Assembly (NCBI GenBank): GCA_049608925.1
Contig: JBMYXZ010000041.1
Location: forward strand, 1-12,294
Source of the DNA: JBMYXZ01 sp049608925
Lineage (GTDB): Bacteria > Pseudomonadota > Alphaproteobacteria > JAGOMX01
DNA length: 12,294 nt
Reading direction: 5' to 3'
A model generated the notes under the pieces. That model saw only the letters and a program-made list of their open reading frames with translations, ran no database searches and was not told where the DNA came from. The position numbers were made by a program, and so were the translations under genes. This document shows, in pieces, positions 1-6,860 of this stretch (positions are counted from its first letter, which is position 1; every line of letters starts with the position of its first letter).

Positions 1-1
1 T

Positions 2-166
2 AAGGATAAACTTGGATTTCCAGGCCCTGAAAAAACATGGCTGAAAAAGGCTTTTAACATTGACGTGAGTGGGCCATTTTCAAAGAAATTTCGCCAACTG
101 ACTGTAAGAAAATGGCGAGAAGTGTGCTTGGGAAGTGTTGAGGCCAATATTCAGAAAGCCAGCTGA
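2..166 (+). CDS. Asparagine synthase-like protein, C-terminal fragment (5' end outside window)
   Basis: The open frame enters from the left edge and stops at TGA 164-166, giving 54 visible residues. The visible stretch KDKLGFPGPEKTWLKKAF matches the pattern K-x-GF-x-x-P-x-x-x-W that I know from the C-terminal part of glutamine-hydrolysing asparagine synthases (AsnB/AsnO type), and a tail containing KWREVCLG follows. The N-terminal glutaminase and the ATP-binding core are outside the window, so catalysis cannot be judged. The family transfers ammonia from glutamine to a carboxylate. In polysaccharide loci, relatives such as WbpS of Pseudomonas O6 are thought to amidate uronic acids. Its neighbour on the opposite strand is a UDP-uronate sugar operon, so either role is possible: free asparagine synthesis or glycan amidation. 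It ends 2 bases from the end of the convergent glycosyltransferase gene. Confidence 0.7.
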   Translation, partial: KDKLGFPGPEKTWLKKAFNIDVSGPFSKKFRQLTVRKWREVCLGSVEANIQKAS

Positions 167-168
167 CT

Positions 169-1368
169 TTATGCCATAAATTTCTTAGCTAGAAAGGCAT
201 AATTACAATTTGAGATCACAAAATCTTTACCAGATTTAATATCTATATGCACGTTTGACAGCTCTAAAACAGCCCTTGCAACTGCCTCACTATTACCAGG
301 TGGCACAACAACCCCACATTTTTGTTGGGATATCAGATTATTTGAATTTGGCACTGCGGCTACAATGGGCTTGCCCGCCATCATATAATCATACATCTTG
401 TTCAAGCTGATACCGTATTTATATAGCTCGTGGTCATTGAGGCCGAAATACAAAGCATCCATTTGATGCAGGAAAGCAGGAATAGACTGCTTTGAAATTG
501 GGTCGAGGAAAAATATATTACGTGACTCCAATCCATCTGCTCTTTGCTGCAGCGATTTCTTTTCAGGACCATCTCCCAGTATGACAATTGCGACTTTTTT
601 GTGCGCTAATGCTGGTGCTGCTGCTATCAAACTTTCAAGTTGATTGCCAAGATTGACATGTCCTGCATATCCCACCAAGAAATCATAGTCAGCCTTGATT
701 TGACCTACGCTGTCTTCAGTGGGTTTGGGCAAAGGCTGAATGTTTTCTTCAGCCCAGTCAGCCAGATTTACGCCGTTGGGGATATGACGATAATCTTCTT
801 CCTGCACACCAAATTGCTGAACATACTCGTACGCATTGGGTAGTATTGAAACCACCTTATCAGCAATGCGATAAACACAGCTTTCCACAAGCTTTAAGAA
901 TAAAATAAAGGGGTTATAAGGGCTTAAATTTCCCAGCAGTTGCGGAGACAGCGGCCAGATGTCATGCAGTTCAAATATGATTTTCACAGGCTTCTTGGAC
1001 AGCTTTTTATACAGCCATGCAGGAAAAATATCCATCATATAGACTGTCGAAGCAATGATGGTGTCGGGCTGTGACGCCGACATGATCTTACGCGTATTGA
1101 AAAGCAATTGCCATATGAAGACAAACATAGACATAATGCGCTGCAGGCCATTGCCTTGATAGCGCATCCCTGGGAGCCATAGATATTGAATACCCTCTAT
1201 GGTTTCCTGATCTGCTGCTGGTTGTTTTTGCCTAAGGTGCGAATAGCGAGACCCCACCACCGTTACATTATGTCCATCCTTTACCCATTCGCGCCCTAAG
1301 TAATGTGGCCTAAAAGACCTGCCATAACTTAAGGAACCCGCGTAATGGTCTAGGTAAAGGATGTTCAC
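169..1368 (-). CDS. Family 4 glycosyltransferase, WbuB-like
   Basis: This 399-residue protein has the two-domain GT-B layout. The N-terminal acceptor domain begins MNILYLDHYAGS and contains FELHDIWP (132-139). The linker contains IPNGVN (196-201). The C-terminal nucleotide-sugar domain shows GYAGHVNLGNQ (233-243), GDGPEK (265-270) and YGISLNKMYDYMMAGKP (318-334), the donor-binding signature seen in WbuB-type enzymes of O-antigen loci. It probably adds an N-acetylated sugar to a lipid-linked glycan at the inner face of the cytoplasmic membrane. Donor and acceptor cannot be read from sequence. The start is GTG at 1366-1368, overlapping the stop of the acetyltransferase gene by 4 bases (GTGA), which implies translational coupling. 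It is the last gene of the minus-strand operon seen here. Confidence 0.88.
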   Translation of the reverse strand: MNILYLDHYAGSLSYGRSFRPHYLGREWVKDGHNVTVVGSRYSHLRQKQPAADQETIEGIQYLWLPGMRYQGNGLQRIMSMFVFIWQLLFNTRKIMSASQPDTIIASTVYMMDIFPAWLYKKLSKKPVKIIFELHDIWPLSPQLLGNLSPYNPFILFLKLVESCVYRIADKVVSILPNAYEYVQQFGVQEEDYRHIPNGVNLADWAEENIQPLPKPTEDSVGQIKADYDFLVGYAGHVNLGNQLESLIAAAPALAHKKVAIVILGDGPEKKSLQQRADGLESRNIFFLDPISKQSIPAFLHQMDALYFGLNDHELYKYGISLNKMYDYMMAGKPIVAAVPNSNNLISQQKCGVVVPPGNSEAVARAVLELSNVHIDIKSGKDFVISNCNYAFLAKKFMA

Positions 1369-1928
1369 GTGATCTCGACCAGCCTTTCATCAATAACTTG
1401 ATATTTTCTGTCTTCTCGAGGGCAAACGAGGGAGTCATCCATGATTTCACCAGCATGGGAAACCCAACCGATCTGCTTTGCTGGCACCCCAACCACAAGA
1501 GCATGAGGCTTAACGTCTTTCGTCACGACCGCACCAGCCCCTATCAAAGCATACTCACCAACAGAATTGCCACAGACGATCGTTGCATTTGCCCCGATGG
1601 TCGCGCCCTTCTTAATGCGCGTTTCAAGGTATTCGTCCTTGCGCTGCACATGAGAACGAGGATTATAAACATTTGTAAACACGCATGATGGTCCACAAAA
1701 CACATCATCTTCAAGGTAGACATCGTCATATATCGAGACATTGTTTTGAACACGCACACCGTTTCCAAGGGCCACGCGGCTACCGACATATACATTTTGC
1801 CCTAGGCTGCAATCTTCGCCTATCTTAGCTCCAGAACTTACATGCACCCAGTGCCAGACTTTGGAATTTGCTCCAATCTCTGCACCTTCATCAACAATTG
1901 CAGTTTCATGTTTAAAAAATTCAGCCAT
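1365..1928 (-). CDS. wlbB: UDP-2-acetamido-3-amino-2,3-dideoxyuronate N-acetyltransferase (WbpD/WlbB type)
   Basis: This 187-residue protein is built almost wholly of hexapeptide repeats (left-handed beta-helix): AIVDEGAEIGANSKVWHWVHV (10-30), then turns around 35-80 and 105-135. The loop FTNVYNPRS (84-92) and the closing VVGVPAKQIGWVS (145-157) are characteristic of the WbpD/WlbB group. The known enzyme is a cytoplasmic trimer that transfers acetyl from acetyl-CoA to the 3-amino group of UDP-GlcNAc(3NH2)A, giving UDP-2,3-diacetamido-2,3-dideoxyglucuronate. ATG 1926-1928 is preceded by AAGGAT, which overlaps the stop of the upstream oxidase gene 9 bases away. Adjacency to the WlbA-type oxidase, the enzyme two steps earlier in the pathway, supports the substrate. 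A related dTDP-sugar or UDP-sugar acetyltransferase of the same fold is the alternative. Confidence 0.87.
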   Translation of the reverse strand: MAEFFKHETAIVDEGAEIGANSKVWHWVHVSSGAKIGEDCSLGQNVYVGSRVALGNGVRVQNNVSIYDDVYLEDDVFCGPSCVFTNVYNPRSHVQRKDEYLETRIKKGATIGANATIVCGNSVGEYALIGAGAVVTKDVKPHALVVGVPAKQIGWVSHAGEIMDDSLVCPREDRKYQVIDERLVEIT

Positions 1929-1937
1929 AAAATATCC

Positions 1938-2960
1938 TTAAAAATTAACCACAGTTTTTTGCGCGCTAGAGTCATTAATAGCCTGCAAAAGCTCTAGTGA
2001 CTTTAAGCCCTCAATACCAGTCAACAATGCCTCGTTACCATCCAGTGCATCTGCAACATCTTCATAAAGACGCCCATGCCCTGCAGGGATTGCTGAATAA
2101 GATGGGCAGTGGTTATTTCTGATATCAGTATCTTCAGGTTTTTCTTCAGAAAATTCCCAATGAAGAATATCGTTCATGCCAGGACCACCGATTTTCATCG
2201 TGCCTTTTTCGCCTAAAATCGTCATCGAGCTTTCAAAGTTCTTGTTGTAAGAAAGCATGGTCACATTCAAGTTACCTACAATTCCATTGTCCCATTCGAA
2301 GGTGGATATGCCCGTGTCTTCCGTTTCAATGGAACGTGCTAATGTCTTTAGATTCGCATATACAGACCGAGGTTTTCCGCCAGCAAACCACTGCATAAGA
2401 TCAACGAAGTGGCTTGCCTGAGTAACATAGGCACCACCATCCATTGCGCGGGTTCCATGCCAGGGAACTTGGTTGTAATAATCATCGTTTCTGTTCCAGA
2501 AAACGTTAGCAGTAATCATATAAATTTGACCAAACCGCCCCTGATCGATCGCATTCTTGATAACTTGGATTTTGTCGTTATAGCGCAGTTGATGAGAAAC
2601 AAACAGCTGCACTTCCTTTTCACGACAATGATTCACCGCCCGTTGGCCTTCTTCCAAGGTAATGGCAATCGGCTTGTCGGTCACAACAGAAATCCCATGA
2701 TCAGCTACCTGACAGATATGGTCTGCATGCAACCCGTTAGGAGTCGCAATAGTTACAATATCCAGATCTTCGCTTGTAAGCATTTCTTGCATATCTGTAT
2801 AGGCTTTAGCGCCCACCTTCTGGGCCGCAGCGGTTGCACGATCCTGGTTCAGATCACAAACGGCTTGCACAGTAATGCGGTCTTTTAGATTTTCCAGTGC
2901 TGCAAAGTGCTTTTCTGAAATCTTACCGCAGCCAATAAAACCAAGCTTAATAGTCTTCAT
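1938..2960 (-). CDS. wlbA: UDP-N-acetyl-2-amino-2-deoxyglucuronate 3-oxidase (WlbA/WbpB; Gfo/Idh/MocA family)
   Basis: This 340-residue NAD-dependent oxidoreductase starts with a Rossmann fold (GFIGCGKIS, 7-15). The nucleotide-site loop VVTDKP (92-97) is the family EKP motif with Asp for Glu and keeps the catalytic Lys96. The block DGGAYVTQASHFVDLMQW (174-191) supplies the His184/Asp187 pair. Segments such as ANVFWNRNDDYY (151-162) and EDTGISTF (214-221) are specific to the WlbA/WbpB branch rather than to general sugar dehydrogenases. The known enzyme oxidises carbon 3 of UDP-GlcNAcA, preparing it for transamination by WbpE/WlbC, then acetylation by the product of the next gene. ATG 2958-2960 has GAGAG five bases upstream. 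It is first in the minus-strand operon, so its promoter should lie in 2961-3091. The 6-dehydrogenase (WbpA) and aminotransferase are not present here. Confidence 0.9.
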   Translation of the reverse strand: MKTIKLGFIGCGKISEKHFAALENLKDRITVQAVCDLNQDRATAAAQKVGAKAYTDMQEMLTSEDLDIVTIATPNGLHADHICQVADHGISVVTDKPIAITLEEGQRAVNHCREKEVQLFVSHQLRYNDKIQVIKNAIDQGRFGQIYMITANVFWNRNDDYYNQVPWHGTRAMDGGAYVTQASHFVDLMQWFAGGKPRSVYANLKTLARSIETEDTGISTFEWDNGIVGNLNVTMLSYNKNFESSMTILGEKGTMKIGGPGMNDILHWEFSEEKPEDTDIRNNHCPSYSAIPAGHGRLYEDVADALDGNEALLTGIEGLKSLELLQAINDSSAQKTVVNF

Positions 2961-3091
2961 ATGTACTCTCGAATCAAAATGGGGTTTTTTATTTGCTATG
3001 AATGTACAAGAGAATTCAGAAAATTTACAGTGAATAATGACTATTACTGTGCTATGCCGACATGTAAGGTATGAAATTATATGGAATCATA
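2961..3091. promoter_or_regulatory. Divergent intergenic control region between wlbA and trmL
   Basis: The two operons diverge from this gap of roughly 110-130 bases, so both promoters should be here. I see AT-rich sequence, a TTTACA -35-like hexamer at 3024-3029 on the plus strand without a convincing -10 at normal spacing, and an inverted repeat at 3027-3050 (listed separately). A G4-T6 run at 2982-2991 lies just upstream of wlbA and could resemble a terminator tail, but it has no stem. I cannot place either transcription start. Confidence 0.45.
3027..3050. repeat. Imperfect inverted repeat (operator-like) in the divergent region
   Basis: The left arm ACAGTgAATA (3027-3036) pairs with the right arm TATTACTGT (3042-3050) with one bulged G, around a 5-base centre, ATGAC. 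It lies 42 bases before the GTG proposed for trmL. It may be an operator for the trmL operon or a small hairpin in its leader. No T-run follows, so it is not a canonical terminator. Confidence 0.45.
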
Positions 3092-3535
3092 GTGAACCTG
3101 GCTCTATATCAACCAGAAATTCCACAAAATGTTGGCACTCTTTTGCGACTAGGTGCATGCATGGGGGTGGGAATTGACATTATCGAGCCATGTGGATTTC
3201 TGTTCAGTGATCGCCGGCTTAAGCGCTCTGGCATGGACTATGTGGATCAAGCACAGCTAACGCGTCATCTAAATTGGGATAGCTTCAAAGAGTCGGCCAC
3301 AGGTAAGCGCATCATCTTACTAACGCCACACACCGACGACATATATACAGATGTTGCATTTAAATCAGATGACATTATCATGGTGGGGCGCGAAAGCGAC
3401 GGTGTCCCTGATGATGTTGCACATGATGCAACGATGCGCGTCAAGATTCCCATGCGTCATCAGTGTCGGTCGCTAAATGTTGCAACGGCGGCAGCCATGG
3501 TCATAGGCGAAGCCGTTAGACAAACACAGGATTAA
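3092..3535 (+). CDS. trmL: tRNA (cytidine/uridine(34)-2'-O)-methyltransferase TrmL (SPOUT)
   Basis: The product is a small SPOUT-class knot methyltransferase that uses S-adenosylmethionine to methylate the ribose of the wobble base of certain leucine tRNAs. Family motifs are in order: NLALYQPEIPQNVGTLLRL at the N-terminus, then IIEPCGF, the loop MVGRESDGVP, and the C-terminal knot IPMRHQCRSLNVATAAAMV. I chose GTG 3092 because the known proteins begin two or three residues before the LALYxPEIPxN strand, and GGA lies 6 bases upstream. This gives 147 residues. An upstream in-frame ATG at 3071 would add seven residues (MKLYGII), and its AAGG is too close to it. It is first in the plus-strand operon, and hemF starts 4 bases after its stop. 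Confidence 0.92.
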   Translation: MNLALYQPEIPQNVGTLLRLGACMGVGIDIIEPCGFLFSDRRLKRSGMDYVDQAQLTRHLNWDSFKESATGKRIILLTPHTDDIYTDVAFKSDDIIMVGRESDGVPDDVAHDATMRVKIPMRHQCRSLNVATAAAMVIGEAVRQTQD

Positions 3536-3539
3536 AGTC

Positions 3540-4388
3540 ATGTACCAAAGCACTCCAGAACAACAACAAACAGCTGCGGCTTGGTTTGCCGAGCTTCAAA
3601 AAAGCATTTGTGCAACCTTTGAGCAAATCGAGCAAGAGTATGAATGCTCGGAAGGACTAGCGGCTGGAAAATTCACTTTTTCCCCTTGGGAACGTGATGG
3701 CGGTGGCGGCGGAACCATGAGCGTGATGCGTGGCCGTGTATTTGAAAAAGTAGGCGTCAATATTTCAACAGTGCACGGTGAATTTCCACCAGAATTCGCA
3801 AAAAATATTCCGGGAGCTGATGAAAACCCTCACTTCTGGGCATCGGGCATATCCTTGGTTGCCCATATGCGATCACCGCTGGTCCCTGCTGTGCATATGA
3901 ACACGCGTCATATCGTCACGCAACAGTCTTGGTTTGGTGGCGGCACTGACCTGACACCTTATTATCCTTTTGAAGAAGATACCCAGGATTTTCATAATAC
4001 TTTGAAAAACACTTGTGACGCCCACGATCCTGCCTACTACCCAAAATATAAGGAATGGTGCGACAAATACTTTTTCTTGCCGCATAGAAACGAGCCTCGC
4101 GGTATCGGAGGCATATTTTATGACAATCTGAATACGGGTTCATGGGAAAACGACTTTGGCTTCACCCAAGATGTTGGTAAAGCCTTTTTGGGCGTATATC
4201 CGCGTATTGTCCGCAAGCGCATGAATACCCCTTGGACAGATGAACAACGCAAACATCAACTGCAACGCCGGGGGCGCTATGTGGAATTCAACCTGATTCA
4301 CGACCGCGGCACACTGTTTGGGCTGAAAACAGGTGGCAATATTGATGCTATCTTGATGTCTATGCCCCCTACTGTGGAATGGCCCTGA
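3540..4388 (+). CDS. hemF: Oxygen-dependent coproporphyrinogen III oxidase HemF (short form)
   Basis: HemF catalyses the aerobic oxidative decarboxylation of coproporphyrinogen III to protoporphyrinogen IX in heme synthesis, in the cytoplasm. All signature blocks are present: WERDGGGGGTMS (50-61), HMNTRH (119-124), WFGGGTDLTPYY (131-142), HRNEPRGIGGIFYDN (182-196) and RRGRYVEFNL (243-252). It has 282 residues and ends at MPPTVEWP, while the Escherichia coli enzyme (299) continues with a tail of about 20-25 residues. As I recall, Rickettsia HemF stops at the same place, so this is probably a natural short form and not a truncation. ATG 3540 has AGGA at 3528-3531. The stop TGA overlaps the ATG of tsaD (TGATG). 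The enzyme implies oxygen use. Confidence 0.96.
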   Translation: MYQSTPEQQQTAAAWFAELQKSICATFEQIEQEYECSEGLAAGKFTFSPWERDGGGGGTMSVMRGRVFEKVGVNISTVHGEFPPEFAKNIPGADENPHFWASGISLVAHMRSPLVPAVHMNTRHIVTQQSWFGGGTDLTPYYPFEEDTQDFHNTLKNTCDAHDPAYYPKYKEWCDKYFFLPHRNEPRGIGGIFYDNLNTGSWENDFGFTQDVGKAFLGVYPRIVRKRMNTPWTDEQRKHQLQRRGRYVEFNLIHDRGTLFGLKTGGNIDAILMSMPPTVEWP

Positions 4389-5422
4389 TGCAAATACTTG
4401 GTATTGAAACCAGTTGCGACGAAACTGCGGCTGCTGTTGTCACAGACAAGCGCGAGATTAAGTCGAATATTCTGCGCACACAAATGCAGGAACATATGCC
4501 CTATGGAGGCGTGGTTCCTGAAGTAGCCGCCCGGTCACACATGGAGACTCTGGAAGAAATTGTCCGAGAAGCCTTGGATAAAGCAGGAACTGACCTGAAA
4601 TCACTTGATGGTATCGCGGTCACTGCTGGGCCAGGGTTGATTGGCGGCGTGATGGTAGGCCTTATGATGGCAAAGTCTATCGCAGCCGTTCATAACCTGC
4701 CGTTTTTAGCCGTTAATCATCTAGCAGGGCATACACTAACGCCGCGTCTTACCCATGACATACCTTTTCCTTATTTACTGCTGCTAGTTTCAGGGGGGCA
4801 TACGCAGCTGCTGGTTGTTAGAGATGCAACCCATTTTGAACTATTGGGGACTAGCATTGATGATGCCGTTGGCGAAGCCTTTGATAAAAGCGCTCGATTA
4901 CTGGGGCACCCATACCCTGGTGGCCCGGTTATTGAAAAATATGCCAAGAATGGTGATGAAAAAGCCTATGACTTCCCAAGGCCGTTGATCTCGCGCAGGG
5001 CGCACCAACATTCACCCTATACATTTTCTCTAGCCGGCCTCAAAACAGCAGTTCGTACTGAGATTCAAAATCATGGCGACACTATAAGTAATCAAGCAAA
5101 GTCTGATGTTTGCGCTTCCTTCCAAGCCGCAGTGGGAGACATTTTAAGCAACCGCACGCAACATGCGATTACGTACTGCAAAGACAATGACATTCCGATC
5201 AAGAACCTTGTCGTTGCGGGTGGTGTGGCCGCCAATACATACCTGAATCAGCGATTGCAGTCGATAGCCGAAAAAAATACCCTTTCCTTTGTGGCCCCAC
5301 CTGTTGCATTATGCACAGATAATGGCGCCATGATTGCATGGGCGGGCATTGAAAAGCTGCGGGCAGGTTTAGTAGACACGCTAGATTTTGCCCCAAGAGC
5401 TCGATGGCCCTTGGCAGAATAA
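4388..5422 (+). CDS. tsaD: tRNA N6-threonylcarbamoyladenosine transferase TsaD
   Basis: TsaD transfers the threonylcarbamoyl group from threonylcarbamoyl-AMP to A37 of ANN-decoding tRNAs, working with TsaB and TsaE, which are not in this window. The 344-residue ASKHA-fold protein begins MQILGIETSCDET. It has the metal ligands in NHLAGH (His111, His115) and CTDNG (Asp311), the nucleotide-site segments LLVSGGHTQ (133-141) and GTSIDDAVGEAFDK (154-167), and VAGGVAAN (276-283). I chose ATG 4388, which overlaps the hemF stop by one base, because the family starts two residues before LGIETSCDET and GGAA lies 8 bases upstream. An ATG at 4379 would add MAL. It is an essential housekeeping gene in most bacteria. 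Confidence 0.97.
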   Translation: MQILGIETSCDETAAAVVTDKREIKSNILRTQMQEHMPYGGVVPEVAARSHMETLEEIVREALDKAGTDLKSLDGIAVTAGPGLIGGVMVGLMMAKSIAAVHNLPFLAVNHLAGHTLTPRLTHDIPFPYLLLLVSGGHTQLLVVRDATHFELLGTSIDDAVGEAFDKSARLLGHPYPGGPVIEKYAKNGDEKAYDFPRPLISRRAHQHSPYTFSLAGLKTAVRTEIQNHGDTISNQAKSDVCASFQAAVGDILSNRTQHAITYCKDNDIPIKNLVVAGGVAANTYLNQRLQSIAEKNTLSFVAPPVALCTDNGAMIAWAGIEKLRAGLVDTLDFAPRARWPLAE

Positions 5423-5438
5423 AAAAGGATATTGTGTT

Positions 5439-6455
5439 GTGTCGACAGTAAGTGTAATTGGGGCAGGATCCTGGGGGACAGCTATTGCGTTAGCCGCCCA
5501 TCGCGCAGGATCGAAGACGACTATATGGTCTCATAGTGACGAAGAAATTGCCCGGATGATTGAAACGGGGGGACATCCTAACCGCCTACCTGGGGTGAAG
5601 ATAGACCCTGAGATCACTTTAACAGATGATCTGGAAACCGCTTGTCAGTCAAACATTATTGTCATTGCCGTTCCGGCCCAAGTTGTCAGACAAGTGACCG
5701 CTAAAATGGCGTGCTTTGTCCCCAGCACGTCCTATATCATCATTGCCTCAAAGGGCATTGAGATTGATACCGGCCTGTTAATGAGCGAAGTAACAGATCA
5801 GACTCTGCCAGGACGCTCTGTTGCTGTTCTTACAGGGCCAAGCTTTGCCTTGCCAGTAGCGCTTGGCAAGCCAACAGGTGTTATGTTGGCGGCTGAGACC
5901 CTATCCGCCAGCCAAATTCTGGCACGGGCTTTCAACAGCAAAACTTTCCGGGTTTATGCGTCTGATGACGTGATCGGCGCGCAAATCGGTGGCGCCTTAA
6001 AAAACGTTCTGGCAATAGCGTCTGGAATAATACGCGGCAAAGAATTAGGAGAAAATGCCCTGGCATTTTTGATCACCCGAGGCTTATCTGAAATCACCCG
6101 ATTAGCAGTTGCAAAAGGCGGGCGGGCCGACACAATTGCGGGGCTTTCTGGTCTGGGCGATATATGCCTTTCCTGCACCAGTAGTACGTCCCGTAACTTT
6201 GCCTTTGGCGAGCTTATTGGACAGGGCATGACAGCTGAACAAGCTGCAGAAAAGCTTGGGCATCTGGTTGAAGGGGCTGCGTCCTCGAAGACCATCGAGA
6301 TGCTATCGGAAAGTTTAAAGATTGAGATGCCTATTTGCGGGGCTGTTGATGCCGTGCTGTCTGGTCAAGCTACTGTCGAGGAAATGATCGAGGCGCTGTT
6401 ATCGAGACCCACACGCGTTGAAAATATTGGAGATCAAGCATGTCATACTGGTTAG
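5439..6455 (+). CDS. gpsA: Glycerol-3-phosphate dehydrogenase [NAD(P)+] GpsA
   Basis: GpsA reduces dihydroxyacetone phosphate to sn-glycerol-3-phosphate, the backbone for phospholipids. The protein has 338 residues from GTG 5439, close to the 339 of the Escherichia coli enzyme. Motifs: dinucleotide fold VIGAGSWGTA (6-15), ASKGIE (103-108), GPSFA (133-137), the substrate-site segment GGALKNVLAIASGI (184-197) with catalytic Lys188, and RNFAFG (252-257). GTG 5439 is preferred because AAAGGA sits 9 bases upstream and the family starts just before VIGAG. A longer reading from 5388 would overlap tsaD by 35 bases. The last ten or so residues after LLSRPTRVE extend past the usual end and overlap the EVE gene by 16 bases. 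It sits between tsaD and an EVE gene, an order I know from other alphaproteobacteria. Confidence 0.96.
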   Translation: MSTVSVIGAGSWGTAIALAAHRAGSKTTIWSHSDEEIARMIETGGHPNRLPGVKIDPEITLTDDLETACQSNIIVIAVPAQVVRQVTAKMACFVPSTSYIIIASKGIEIDTGLLMSEVTDQTLPGRSVAVLTGPSFALPVALGKPTGVMLAAETLSASQILARAFNSKTFRVYASDDVIGAQIGGALKNVLAIASGIIRGKELGENALAFLITRGLSEITRLAVAKGGRADTIAGLSGLGDICLSCTSSTSRNFAFGELIGQGMTAEQAAEKLGHLVEGAASSKTIEMLSESLKIEMPICGAVDAVLSGQATVEEMIEALLSRPTRVENIGDQACHTG

Positions 6456-6847
6456 TGAAATCTGAGCCTGAAACCTGGGCCTGGGAAGAACATGTCAAAG
6501 AAGGCACCGCCGAATGGGACGGTGTCAGAAACTATCAGGCTTGCAACAATATGAAAGCTATGGAAGTTGGCGATAAAGCGTTCTTCTATCATTCGGGGAA
6601 AGACCGTGAAATCGTGGGCTTGATTGAAGTGGTTAAAACCTATTATCCAGATCCTACGGACGAAAGTGGACGTTTTGGCATGGTTGATTTTAAAGCATTA
6701 GAGACTTTGCCAAAACCAGTCAGTCTTGCTGAGATAAAGGCTGACCCACGCCTGCAAGAGATCGCTCTTGTCAGGCAGTCTAGGCTTTCCGTTATGCCGA
6801 TTGATGAGGTATCATGGAACATCATAAGCCAAATGGGAGGGCTTTAA
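6440..6847 (+). CDS. EVE domain-containing protein (thymocyte nuclear protein 1-like)
   Basis: This 135-residue protein is a single EVE domain, the PUA-like fold thought to bind modified bases in nucleic acid. Signature segments: MSYWLVKSEPETW (1-13), WDGVRNYQACNNM (26-38), FFYHS (48-52), YYPDPT (68-73) and RQSRLSVMP (112-120). The length is typical for stand-alone bacterial EVE proteins. The physiological ligand is not established. In eukaryotes the relative is THYN1, and in bacteria the domain also occurs fused to restriction enzymes, but nothing here suggests a restriction partner. ATG 6440 lies inside the 3' end of gpsA (16-base overlap, different frame), suggesting translational coupling. 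Confidence 0.93.
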   Translation: MSYWLVKSEPETWAWEEHVKEGTAEWDGVRNYQACNNMKAMEVGDKAFFYHSGKDREIVGLIEVVKTYYPDPTDESGRFGMVDFKALETLPKPVSLAEIKADPRLQEIALVRQSRLSVMPIDEVSWNIISQMGGL

Positions 6848-6860
6848 AATTAATATCATT

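Noticed and set aside
1398..1688. 96-codon plus-strand frame opposite wlbB
   Set aside because: The minus-strand frame is a clear hexapeptide-repeat acetyltransferase, so this frame is only its complement.
2409..2888. 159-codon open frame on the plus strand opposite wlbA
   Set aside because: It is the antisense shadow of a well-supported oxidase gene. It has no ribosome site or recognisable motif, and its composition is that of a complement of coding sequence.
2982..2991. G4-T6 run as a terminator
   Set aside because: It has no stem and no upstream plus-strand gene that would need one. It lies in a divergent promoter region.
5954..6295. 113-codon minus-strand frame opposite gpsA
   Set aside because: GpsA motifs on the plus strand span it. 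There is no ribosome site.
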